From: Methanomicrobiales archaeon
GTDB taxonomy: Archaea; Halobacteriota; Methanomicrobia; Methanomicrobiales; Methanospirillaceae
NCBI GenBank assembly: GCA_012520015.1
Contig: JAAYPD010000072.1
Span: forward strand, 1-9,405
Length of the DNA stretch: 9,405 nucleotides
Direction of reading: 5' to 3'
Part shown: positions 1 to 6,542 of the stretch, piece by piece
How positions within the stretch are numbered: the first letter of the stretch is position 1
Layout of the letters: every line of letters begins with the position of its first letter
Program-made: the position numbers and the translations under genes
The notes under the pieces: model-generated
The model's database searches: none
The model's input: only the letters and a program-made list of their open reading frames with translations
What the model was told of the DNA's origin: nothing

Positions 1-570
1 CATTGTGAAGTGGCCTGTGCAATTGAACATTAGGAGAGTAAGGATCTGCTTTCTTCGATCCAGGAAAAAACAAGATCCTCCCCACGCATCTTTGTCGAAG
101 CCATCGACAACTACCTGAAATTCCCAAACCGGTGCAGGCATTGTGACCCTGCTCCCTGTATGCAGGTCTGTCCGACCGGATCTATTTTCCGGGACGAGGA
201 TACCGGCTCTGTTCTTGTTGACTACCTGAAATGTATCGGATGTGCCGTATGTGCCATGGCCTGTCCATTTGGAATAATACAGTTTCAAAAAGTTCCTGTC
301 CCCGGACTGGAACGAGAAGTCAATGCAAAATGCGACAATTGTATCGGAAGGCTTGAAGAAGGGGGAATTCCGGCATGTGTGCAGGCCTGTAAAACCTCTG
401 CCCTTGAATTCGGGGAGGTAAATGATCTTATCCGAGTTGCCAGGACAGATTTTACCACCAGGCTGATTACATCAAGGGGAGCTGACAGAGAGGTTCCTGT
501 TATTCCGGAAAATATCCAGGCATTTCAGGCTGTAATGGAAAAAATTGCATCATTAGCATCATTATCGTGA
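1..570 (+). CDS. cooF: CooF-like polyferredoxin (CODH electron-transfer subunit), 5' partial, interrupted by an in-frame TAG
   Basis: This is a four-cluster [4Fe-4S] ferredoxin that would carry electrons from carbon monoxide dehydrogenase to a partner oxidoreductase in the cytoplasm. The reading frame is open from base 1, so the start and first half of cluster motif 1 lie upstream. Counting codons from base 1, HCEVAC (1-6) holds the last cysteines of motif 1. Later motifs are C45/C48/C53/C57, C78/C81/C84/C88 and C111/C114/C126/C130, the last pair separated by a loop as in CooF and HycB-type proteins. Codon 11 (bases 31-33) is TAG, yet the CooF-like sequence continues in the same frame after it (ESKDLL, then PRIFVEA). 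From my memory of the family, a serine usually stands there. The ATG at 160 lies inside the second cluster motif and has no ribosome-binding site, so it is not a credible start. The stop is TGA, 15 bases before cooS. Whether the protein is made depends on the TAG, so this may be a pseudogene. Confidence 0.82.
31..33 (+). other. In-frame TAG codon inside the cooF-like gene
   Basis: The codon lies between AIEH and ESKDLL, with recognisable CooF sequence on both sides in the same frame. It could be a nonsense mutation (TCG to TAG is one base), a sequence error, or a translated TAG. No frameshift is needed to explain the alignment. Confidence 0.8.
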
Positions 571-572
571 GA

Positions 573-580
573 GGAGGGTG
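573..580 (+). promoter_or_regulatory. Ribosome-binding site of cooS
   Basis: GGAGGGTG lies five bases before the ATG at 586, a strong Shine-Dalgarno match that fixes the cooS start just after the cooF stop. Confidence 0.75.
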
Positions 581-585
581 AAGAT

Positions 586-2472
586 ATGACAAACCAGGAT
601 ATCAGGGCAGAAGCAGAGAGAAGAGCATCAGACAGAACTGACCAGGAGATAATCAGAAAAACCCTGGAAGAAGGGGTACAGACCGCATGGGACCGGTTTG
701 CCCTGCAGCAGCCCCAGTGTGGATTTGGCCAGCTTGGGGTCTGCTGCAATAACTGTGCCATGGGCCCATGCAGAGTAGATCCATTTGGCGGAAAAACATC
801 ACATGGAGTCTGTGGTGCAGACGTAGATACCATCGTTGCCAGAAACCTGCTTGATGATCTCTGTGTAGGGGCTGCTGCACATTCAGATCATGGAAGAGAA
901 GTGGTTGAGGTTCTTTTAAAGACTGCTGAAGGAGAAGCACAAGGGTACAGGATCACAGATACTGAAAAGCTTAAACTTGTAGCGGAAGAGTACGGGATTG
1001 CAACCGAAGGAAGAGATAACCTTGATATTGCCAGGGAACTTGCGATCGGAATACTTGAAGAGTTTGGAACGTTAAAAAACCGGCTCCAGCTCTCAGAGAG
1101 GGCACCTGAGCAGACAAGAGAGATCTGGAGAAAAACAGGAATTATGCCACGCAGCATTGACCGGGAAATTGTTGAGGCAATGCACAGGGTTCACATGGGA
1201 GTGGATGCGGATTATGTAAACCTGCTTCTGCATGCAATGAGGACCTCACTCTCTGACGGGTGGGGCGGTTCCATGGCAGCAACTGAGTGTTCTGACATCC
1301 TTTTTGGAACGCCCACACCTGTCACCTCGGTGACAAATCTTGCAACTCTTAGCCATGACAAAGTCAACATAGTTCTTCATGGCCACAACCCTCTTTTATC
1401 GCAGGTTATCGTAAATACAGCAGAAGAGGCTGAGATAAAAAAGATGGCCGAAGATAAAGGTGCAAAAGGGATTAATCTTGTAGGTATGTGTTGCACTGGA
1501 AATGAACTCCTGATGAGGTCAGGGATTCCGATTGCAGGCAGCTTCCTTGACCAGGAACTTGCTATCGCAACCGGGGCAGTAGAGGCCATGATAGTTGATT
1601 ACCAGTGCATCTTCCCGTCAGTCCCTGCAACTGCAGGCTGTTATCATACGAAGGTTATCACTACCAGCACTAAAACAAAGATTATTGGTTCCATTTACAT
1701 GGAATTTAATCCTGAAAATGCCGTTGATACTGCAAAGGAGATCATCAGACTGGCAATTGAGAACTATCCAAACAGGAACAGGGACCGTGTAAGGATTCCA
1801 GAGCGTCCGATGAAAGTGATGGCAGGGTTCTCAGAAGAGACGATAAGAAAAGCTCTTGGAGGGACATATAAGCCGCTCATCGACGCCATTGTCGCCGGAA
1901 AGATCCTGGGATGTGTTGGTATTGTCGGTTGTAATAATCCCAGGATTAAACAGGACCATGGTCATATTACCCTTGCAAAAGAGCTTATCAGGCGCAATAT
2001 TCTGGTTGTAGAGACCGGATGTGCTGCAATTGCCTGTGGAAAGGCAGGACTTTTAGTTCCTGAAGCTGCCGAACTTGCAGGAGAAGGACTGGCATCGGTC
2101 TGCAAACTTCTTGGTATCCCACCCGTCCTGCACATGGGTTCCTGTGTAGACTGCTCAAGAATTCTTGTTCTGGCGGCAAACATTGCAAAAGAACTGGGGG
2201 TCGGAATAGGAGATCTGCCGATTGGTGGTGCTGCACCTGAATGGTACTCACAAAAAGCCATCTCCATTGGAACTTACTTTGTAGCTTCCGGAGTCTACAC
2301 CGTCCTTGGTATACCGCCAAAGATCTTTGGAAGTCAGAATGTCTTAAATCTGCTCGCCGAGGGGGTGAAAGGGATAACAAATTCTGCCTTTGCAGTTGAA
2401 CCAGACCCAATGAAGACCGCTGACCTGCTTGAGGCAGAGATAAACCGGAAGCGGAAGGCATTAAACATCTGA
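586..2472 (+). CDS. cooS: Anaerobic Ni-Fe carbon monoxide dehydrogenase catalytic subunit
   Basis: It catalyses CO + H2O = CO2 + 2 H+ + 2 e- as a cytoplasmic homodimer. At 628 residues it is near the usual length of about 630-640. The N-terminal block gives C45 and C53 (cluster D, shared across the dimer) and C54, C57, C62, C76 (cluster B). All expected ligands of the Ni-4Fe-5S cluster C are present: H267 (HGHNP), C303 (MCCTGNE), C341 (DYQC), C449 (VGCNN), C479 (TGCAA) and C520 (GSCVD). The acid-base lysine K557 (SQKA) is also there. Compared with my memory of Carboxydothermus CODH-II, the stretch between the last two cysteines is about nine residues shorter, and two histidines of the proton-tunnel helix are replaced (H99 and H102 kept, then E105 and E108). 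GSCVDC carries an extra cysteine, C523. No acetyl-CoA synthase partner is nearby, so it is the monofunctional CooS type. It is preceded by cooF and followed by diaphorase genes and cooC. Confidence 0.97.
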   Translation: MTNQDIRAEAERRASDRTDQEIIRKTLEEGVQTAWDRFALQQPQCGFGQLGVCCNNCAMGPCRVDPFGGKTSHGVCGADVDTIVARNLLDDLCVGAAAHSDHGREVVEVLLKTAEGEAQGYRITDTEKLKLVAEEYGIATEGRDNLDIARELAIGILEEFGTLKNRLQLSERAPEQTREIWRKTGIMPRSIDREIVEAMHRVHMGVDADYVNLLLHAMRTSLSDGWGGSMAATECSDILFGTPTPVTSVTNLATLSHDKVNIVLHGHNPLLSQVIVNTAEEAEIKKMAEDKGAKGINLVGMCCTGNELLMRSGIPIAGSFLDQELAIATGAVEAMIVDYQCIFPSVPATAGCYHTKVITTSTKTKIIGSIYMEFNPENAVDTAKEIIRLAIENYPNRNRDRVRIPERPMKVMAGFSEETIRKALGGTYKPLIDAIVAGKILGCVGIVGCNNPRIKQDHGHITLAKELIRRNILVVETGCAAIACGKAGLLVPEAAELAGEGLASVCKLLGIPPVLHMGSCVDCSRILVLAANIAKELGVGIGDLPIGGAAPEWYSQKAISIGTYFVASGVYTVLGIPPKIFGSQNVLNLLAEGVKGITNSAFAVEPDPMKTADLLEAEINRKRKALNI

Positions 2473-2481
2473 CATTTTTTT

Positions 2482-2487
2482 GGAGAG
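2482..2487 (+). promoter_or_regulatory. Ribosome-binding site deciding the nuoE-like start
   Basis: GGAGAG lies four to five bases before the ATG at 2492. This favours that ATG over the in-frame TTG at 2480, which would fall upstream of the site. Confidence 0.65.
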
Positions 2488-2491
2488 TATA

Positions 2492-2974
2492 ATGGATGAA
2501 AGGACGCTTGATGAAATTATTGGGAGATATCCATACCCTTCGGGCAGGACCCTTGGAATTTTGCGGGAGGTACAGATAAAAGAGAAGCATATTCCCATGG
2601 ATACGCTGAAACTGGTATCAGAAAAGTTAGATACCCCTCTGTCAGACCTCTTTTCCCTTGTCACATTCTACTCATTTTTCAGTCTGAAACCAGTCGGGGA
2701 ACATCTTATAACCGTCTGCATGGGGACTCCGTGTCATGTGAAAGGGGCAGAAAAGATACTTCAGTCAATCCAGGAGCACCTTGGGCTTAGTGGTGATTCC
2801 AGTGACGGAAAGTACCTCGAGACAACTCCTGATAATAAGTTCACCGTCGAGATTGCACGATGTTTTGGAGCATGCAGTATGGCCCCTGTCCTGCATGTCG
2901 ACGGGGACCTTTACGGATATGTTACACCTGAGAAGATTCCTGAGATATTGACAAGATATGGGTGGAAACGATGA
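2492..2974 (+). CDS. nuoE: NuoE/HoxE/HydC-like [2Fe-2S] thioredoxin-fold subunit
   Basis: This is the 24-kDa-type subunit that holds a [2Fe-2S] cluster next to the NuoF flavin in complex I, NAD-reducing hydrogenases and related diaphorases. The protein has 160 residues, standard for the family. An N-terminal helical part contains the family block ending in LFSLVTFYSFF. The thioredoxin-like half follows, with cluster ligands C76 and C81 (CMGTPC) and C124 and C128 (CFGAC). The end matches the usual pattern of a GDLYGYVTPE turn and a final helix. I start it at ATG 2492, which sits just after GGAGAG; a TTG at 2480 would add four residues and lacks a ribosome-binding site. It lies 19 bases after cooS and its TGA overlaps the next ATG by four bases, so it is translationally coupled to the nuoF-like gene. 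It probably relays or stores an electron for the NuoF flavin. Confidence 0.93.
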   Translation: MDERTLDEIIGRYPYPSGRTLGILREVQIKEKHIPMDTLKLVSEKLDTPLSDLFSLVTFYSFFSLKPVGEHLITVCMGTPCHVKGAEKILQSIQEHLGLSGDSSDGKYLETTPDNKFTVEIARCFGACSMAPVLHVDGDLYGYVTPEKIPEILTRYGWKR

Positions 2975-4653
2975 AGATCCAGTCTGCCAGAGATCTTGAA
3001 TCTGCAAGAAGAGAGGGTCTTATAAAGATTCAGCCTGGAAGGCCACGAATAGGGGTTGGAACATCATCATGCGGGATTGCAGTCGGTGGGATGGCCCTGT
3101 ATGAAAGGATGAAAAAGATTATCCAGGATGAATACCCCGACATCTCTCTTGTAAAGACCGGTTGTATCGGCTTTTGTAAAGAAGAACCCATTGTATCTGT
3201 TAGTATACCAGGAAAATCCCTGGTTCTTTTACATAAAGTTCAGCCTGATGATGCAGAACGGATCATCTCCCTTGCGATGGAAGGCAGGGTTCCACAAGAG
3301 CTTGCCTTGTGCAAAATCCAGGACTGGGACCATATCACCGGCAGTCTTGTGCATGGAGGGGGTTTTGATGGTATAAAGGATTATGATGAGATACCATTTT
3401 TTGCAAACCAGAAAAAGATAATTCTCCGAAACTGCGGGCTTATTAATCCAGAAGATATCATGGAGTACATCGGGACAGGAGGATATTTTCCAGCATTTAA
3501 GGCGATCACCAGCATGGAACCTGAAGCAGTAATCGAAGAGGTGAAAAGATCCGGGCTCAGGGGACGTGGTGGCGCTGGTTTTCCTGCAGGAATCAAATGG
3601 GAGATTACCAAAAAGGCCAGCGGTGAAGAGAAATATATCGTTTGCAATGCAGATGAGGGAGATCCGGGAGCGTACATGAACCGGAACGAGATGGAGAGCG
3701 ATCCCCACATGCTACTTGAAGGCATGCTTATCGGTGCATATGCAATGGGGGTTCATGAGGGGCTGATCTACATAAGAGCTGAGTACCCTCTTGCCATAGA
3801 ACGGCTCATGGTAGCTCTTGACCAGGCGAGATCTCTTGGATTACTTGGAAAAAATATCCTGAATTCGGGGTTTGATTTTGATATCCAGATAGCAACTGGT
3901 GCAGGCGCATTTGTCTGCGGAGAATCAACCGCCCTTGCTGCATCCATCGAAGGAAAGACCGGAAGACCGCGGATCAGGCCACCACGGCTGACTGAAAAAG
4001 GTGTATTTGGCCGGCCCACTGATCTTAACAATGTTGAGACCTGGTGCAATGTCCCGGTCATCATTGCAAAGGGGGCATCCTGGTTCTCATCAGTCGGGGC
4101 AAAAGGAAATACCGGGACAAAGGTCTTTTCCCTTGTCGGAAAGGTAGATAATGTAGGAATGGTTGAGGTACCCCTTGGAACATCCCTGAACACAATTATC
4201 TTTGATATCGGAAATGGAGGAGCCCAGGGAAGAAGGGTTAAGGCTGTTCAGACAGGGGGGCCATCAGGAGGCTGTATCCCTGTCAGGCTCTTTGATACTC
4301 CGGTAGATTATGAGAGCCTGAATAAAGTCGGGACCATGATGGGATCAGGCGGGCTTGTGGTGATGGACGAGGATACAAACATGGCAGATATCGCCAGGTA
4401 CTTCATCAGTTTCGCCTCTGGTGAGTCATGTGGCAAATGTGTGCCATGCAGGGAGGGACTAAAACACATGCTTTTAATCCTGAACCGGTTAATTGCAGGG
4501 AAAGGAACGGTAAAAGATCTGAATCTGCTTAAGGAACTGTCTGAGACCGTTCAGAAGACATCCCTGTGTGGTCTTGGACAGACGGCACCAAACCCTGTTC
4601 TGACGACCATGCAGTATTTTAAAGAGGAGTATGACGAGCTGCTGGAGGCCTGA
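2971..4653 (+). CDS. nuoF: NuoF/HoxF/HydB-like NAD(P)-binding flavoprotein subunit
   Basis: This is the FMN- and NAD(P)H-binding subunit of an NADH-dehydrogenase-type diaphorase, here expected to pass CO-derived electrons to NAD(P)+. It has 560 residues. Residues 1-110 form an N-terminal thioredoxin-like domain with C34, C65 and C69 (TGCIGFC). The first cysteine of the usual four, five residues before C34, is a valine (V29). The core has the glycine-rich nucleotide motif GRGGAGF (198-204), the FMN-site segment NADEGDPGA (226-234), and GAGAFVCGE from 310 with a following SLBB-type region. The C-terminal cluster is C487, C490, C493 and C533 (SCGKCVPC, then SLCGLG). It ends soon after that, without the extra two-cluster ferredoxin tail of electron-bifurcating HydB proteins, so it looks more like HoxF/NuoF. 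The ATG at 2971 overlaps the upstream TGA (ATGA), with GGTGG just before; a GTG at 2962 is the alternative. Choice of NAD or NADP cannot be read from the sequence. Confidence 0.95.
   Translation: MKIQSARDLESARREGLIKIQPGRPRIGVGTSSCGIAVGGMALYERMKKIIQDEYPDISLVKTGCIGFCKEEPIVSVSIPGKSLVLLHKVQPDDAERIISLAMEGRVPQELALCKIQDWDHITGSLVHGGGFDGIKDYDEIPFFANQKKIILRNCGLINPEDIMEYIGTGGYFPAFKAITSMEPEAVIEEVKRSGLRGRGGAGFPAGIKWEITKKASGEEKYIVCNADEGDPGAYMNRNEMESDPHMLLEGMLIGAYAMGVHEGLIYIRAEYPLAIERLMVALDQARSLGLLGKNILNSGFDFDIQIATGAGAFVCGESTALAASIEGKTGRPRIRPPRLTEKGVFGRPTDLNNVETWCNVPVIIAKGASWFSSVGAKGNTGTKVFSLVGKVDNVGMVEVPLGTSLNTIIFDIGNGGAQGRRVKAVQTGGPSGGCIPVRLFDTPVDYESLNKVGTMMGSGGLVVMDEDTNMADIARYFISFASGESCGKCVPCREGLKHMLLILNRLIAGKGTVKDLNLLKELSETVQKTSLCGLGQTAPNPVLTTMQYFKEEYDELLEA
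4644..4648 (+). promoter_or_regulatory. Ribosome-binding site deciding the hoxU-like start
   Basis: GGAGG lies inside the last codons of the nuoF-like gene, six bases before ATG 4655. It supports that start over the in-frame ATG at 4631, which lies upstream of the site. Confidence 0.65.
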
Positions 4654-4654
4654 T

Positions 4655-5461
4655 ATGCCAGTTAACGGCAGGAAAAGGATGGTTACTATCACCATCAACA
4701 AAAACCAGTACCTGGCAGAAGAGGGCGAGATTTTTCTTCTCACCGCCATGAGGCTGAAGATTGACATACCTCATCTCTGCTATGAAAAAGCACTTGATCC
4801 ATATGGATCATGCAGGCTTTGCATGGTTGAGGTAGTAACATGCGGAAAGACCGAGATGACCCCGGCATGCACCATAAAGGTCCATAACGGGCTTGAGATC
4901 CTGACTGATACTCCGGAGGTGATAAAACACCGTAATATTCTCTTTGAACTCTACCTTGCCGAGGCACCAAAATCTGAGGTTATCAAAGAGATGGCTGCAA
5001 AATATGGAGTAACAAAGACAAGATTTCTCAAAAAAATTGTTCATGATGATCCACTTCTTGGAAAATGTATCCTTTGCGGGCTATGCGTCAGGGTATGTAG
5101 CGAGATAATGGGCACATGTGCGATCAACTTCATTAACCGTGGTCCGTTCACTGTTGTCAATACTCCATTTTATGAACACAATCCAGACTGTGCAGGTTGT
5201 GCTGCCTGTGCAAGAGTCTGTCCTACAAATGCCATCGTATTTGAGGACACAGAAAAGGACCGGGTAATGAGATCATGGTCCGGCACCACCGTGCCAATGA
5301 TGACCTGTTCTTCCTGTAATAAGCCATTTGCACCGGAAAAACTCATGCATGAGATACAAAGCAGGCTGGATCCACAGATCAATGAAGATATCAGGAACAT
5401 GTGTCCTGAGTGCAGAAGAAGATACATCTCCAGAAGGGAGATGAAGATCCCAATAACATGA
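4655..5461 (+). CDS. hoxU: HoxU/NuoG-N-terminus-like iron-sulfur subunit with a C-terminal zinc-ribbon-like tail
   Basis: The 268-residue protein would wire the ferredoxin side to the NuoF flavin. The N-terminus is a plant-type [2Fe-2S] ferredoxin with C42, C53, C56 and C72, as in NuoG, HoxU and the front of HydA. Next comes a helical stretch (about 88-130) where NuoG and HydA carry a His/Cys-ligated [4Fe-4S] cluster; the flanking helix (KHRNILFELYL) is there but the cluster residues are absent. Two [4Fe-4S] motifs follow: C138/C141/C144/C148 and C179/C182/C185/C189, with linkage to C155 unclear. Residues 217-254 hold two CxxC pairs, C218/C221 and C250/C253, that look like a zinc ribbon or rubredoxin-type site and are not part of the usual HoxU plan. 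No molybdopterin or hydrogenase domain follows, so it is only the electron-transfer front end. It starts one base after the nuoF-like stop. An ATG at 4679 is a possible later start. The symbol is by similarity only. Confidence 0.88.
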   Translation: MPVNGRKRMVTITINKNQYLAEEGEIFLLTAMRLKIDIPHLCYEKALDPYGSCRLCMVEVVTCGKTEMTPACTIKVHNGLEILTDTPEVIKHRNILFELYLAEAPKSEVIKEMAAKYGVTKTRFLKKIVHDDPLLGKCILCGLCVRVCSEIMGTCAINFINRGPFTVVNTPFYEHNPDCAGCAACARVCPTNAIVFEDTEKDRVMRSWSGTTVPMMTCSSCNKPFAPEKLMHEIQSRLDPQINEDIRNMCPECRRRYISRREMKIPIT

Positions 5462-5481
5462 AAACAGACCAAAATCGTCAG

Positions 5482-5486
5482 GGAGG
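5482..5486 (+). promoter_or_regulatory. Ribosome-binding site of cooC
   Basis: GGAGG lies eight bases before ATG 5495, in the 33-base gap after the hoxU-like gene. No separate promoter is visible in this gap. Confidence 0.6.
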
Positions 5487-5494
5487 AAAATAAA

Positions 5495-6313
5495 ATGAAC
5501 CATCAGGGATTCAGGGTTGTGATAACCGGTAAGGGAGGTGTTGGAAAGACTACTATCACCTCGCTGCTTTCTCATCTCTTCACTGCAAGGGGGTATTCTG
5601 TACTTGCCGTAGATGAAGATCCACAGATGAATCTTCCATATGCCATCGGAGTTACTCCAAAAGAGGGAGAATCTATCATTCCACTTTCAAAGAACCTGGA
5701 CTATGTTGAAGAAAAAACCGGTGCAAGGCCCTATTCAGGATATGGACTTATGTTCTCCTTAAACCCGGATGTTTCTGATGTTGTGGAACGGTTTGGGGTA
5801 AAGGGCCCTGACGGAGTGAACATACTGGTTATGGGAACCGTGCAAAAGGCAGCGACCGGTTGTCTGTGTCCGGAGAATTCCCTGCTTGATGCGGTTATAA
5901 GACATATCAACCTCAGGGAAGGAGAGGTGATTCTCATGGATACCCAGGCAGGCGTTGAACACTTTGGGCGTGCACTGGCAAAAGGGTTCAACCAGGCAGT
6001 GCTTGTTGCAGATCCAACTTTTAATGCGATTGAAGTGGTAAAACATTCAGCTATCCTTGCCCGGGAGCTTGATATTCCGGATATTCACCTTGTCATCAAC
6101 CGGGTCAGGTCCCCTGGTGATATAACAAAGGTAAACGGGATGCTGGCCGAATATGAGGGTCTGTTTTCAGGAAAACATTATATTCCCTATGACGAGATGA
6201 TGCTTCTTTATGATCCTGATGTAAGGCCTTTGCTTGAAGAAGAATCAGAATTTGTGGATGGTGTAAGAGAACTCCTGATATCACTTGAGATGCATGGCCT
6301 TATGAGAGGCTGA
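5495..6313 (+). CDS. cooC: CooC-type nickel-insertion ATPase for CODH maturation
   Basis: This is a MinD/ParA-like P-loop ATPase that loads nickel into cluster C of CooS. It has 272 residues, close to typical CooC. The deviant Walker A motif GKGGVGKTT spans residues 12-20 and contains the signature lysine K13 as well as K18. The CxC pair C123/C125 (GCLCPEN) matches the metal-binding cysteines that bridge the CooC dimer. The switch II region is DTQAGVEHF from D149. The N-terminal VDEDPQMNL region corresponds to the family's DxDP...NL segment. As the last gene of the operon, 33 bases after the iron-sulfur subunit, it supports a functional nickel CODH being made from this locus. It is followed by a probable terminator. 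No CooT or CooJ nickel chaperone is seen. Confidence 0.95.
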   Translation: MNHQGFRVVITGKGGVGKTTITSLLSHLFTARGYSVLAVDEDPQMNLPYAIGVTPKEGESIIPLSKNLDYVEEKTGARPYSGYGLMFSLNPDVSDVVERFGVKGPDGVNILVMGTVQKAATGCLCPENSLLDAVIRHINLREGEVILMDTQAGVEHFGRALAKGFNQAVLVADPTFNAIEVVKHSAILARELDIPDIHLVINRVRSPGDITKVNGMLAEYEGLFSGKHYIPYDEMMLLYDPDVRPLLEEESEFVDGVRELLISLEMHGLMRG

Positions 6314-6369
6314 ACTGGTAATTAACTGGATGAATAATCAGCCCATAAATCCATAATTCTCTTCTTCCC

Positions 6370-6384
6370 AAAAAATCATTTTTT
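6370..6384 (+). terminator. Probable transcription terminator of the CODH operon
   Basis: A6-TCA-T6 forms an AT-only inverted repeat ending in a run of six T, 57 bases after the cooC stop. T-runs are the usual archaeal termination signal. The stem would be weak, so the T tract is the main evidence. Confidence 0.45.
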
Positions 6385-6403
6385 CCGAAATTATAAGGGT
6401 TAT

Positions 6404-6453
6404 TGGCCCACCTACAGGTCTTCCTGAACTCACCGGATGCAGGAAATGGGCCA
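6404..6453. repeat. Nested inverted repeat in the cooC to sensory-gene gap
   Basis: The outer arms are TGGCCCA (6404-6410) and TGGGCCA (6447-6453). The inner arms are TTCCTG (6421-6426) and CAGGAA (6440-6445) around a 13-base loop. The arms are perfect but the left side has ten unpaired bases between them. It lies just before the TATA box of the next gene, so it could be an operator or a structured 3' end. Confidence 0.4.
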
Positions 6454-6467
6454 GACCCCGGGACATT

Positions 6468-6476
6468 GATATATAA
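6468..6476 (+). promoter_or_regulatory. Archaeal TATA box of the receiver-GAF-PAS gene
   Basis: GATATATAA is a good archaeal TATA match. The expected transcription start, about 25 bases downstream, falls at the TCTGTAGCATA element (6488-6498). That would give a leader of about 45 bases to ATG 6543. Confidence 0.55.
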
Positions 6477-6542
6477 CAAGCTTTTTATCTGTAGCATACG
6501 AGGACTTGTCAGGAACGTTTGACTGGTTCACCTGGTACAATC

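Noticed and set aside
160..570. A separate short ferredoxin starting at ATG 160
   Set aside because: The ATG lies inside a cluster motif (between C53 and C57 of the longer frame), has no ribosome-binding site, and CooF homology extends well upstream in the same frame.
1988..2590. A 200-codon minus-strand frame
   Set aside because: It lies opposite the cooS end and nuoE start, is rich in Leu/Gln/Arg runs typical of an antisense shadow, and shows no family motif.
3229..3708. Long minus-strand frames opposite the nuoF-like gene
   Set aside because: They overlap conserved FMN/NAD motifs on the plus strand and have no promoter, ribosome-binding site or recognisable domain.
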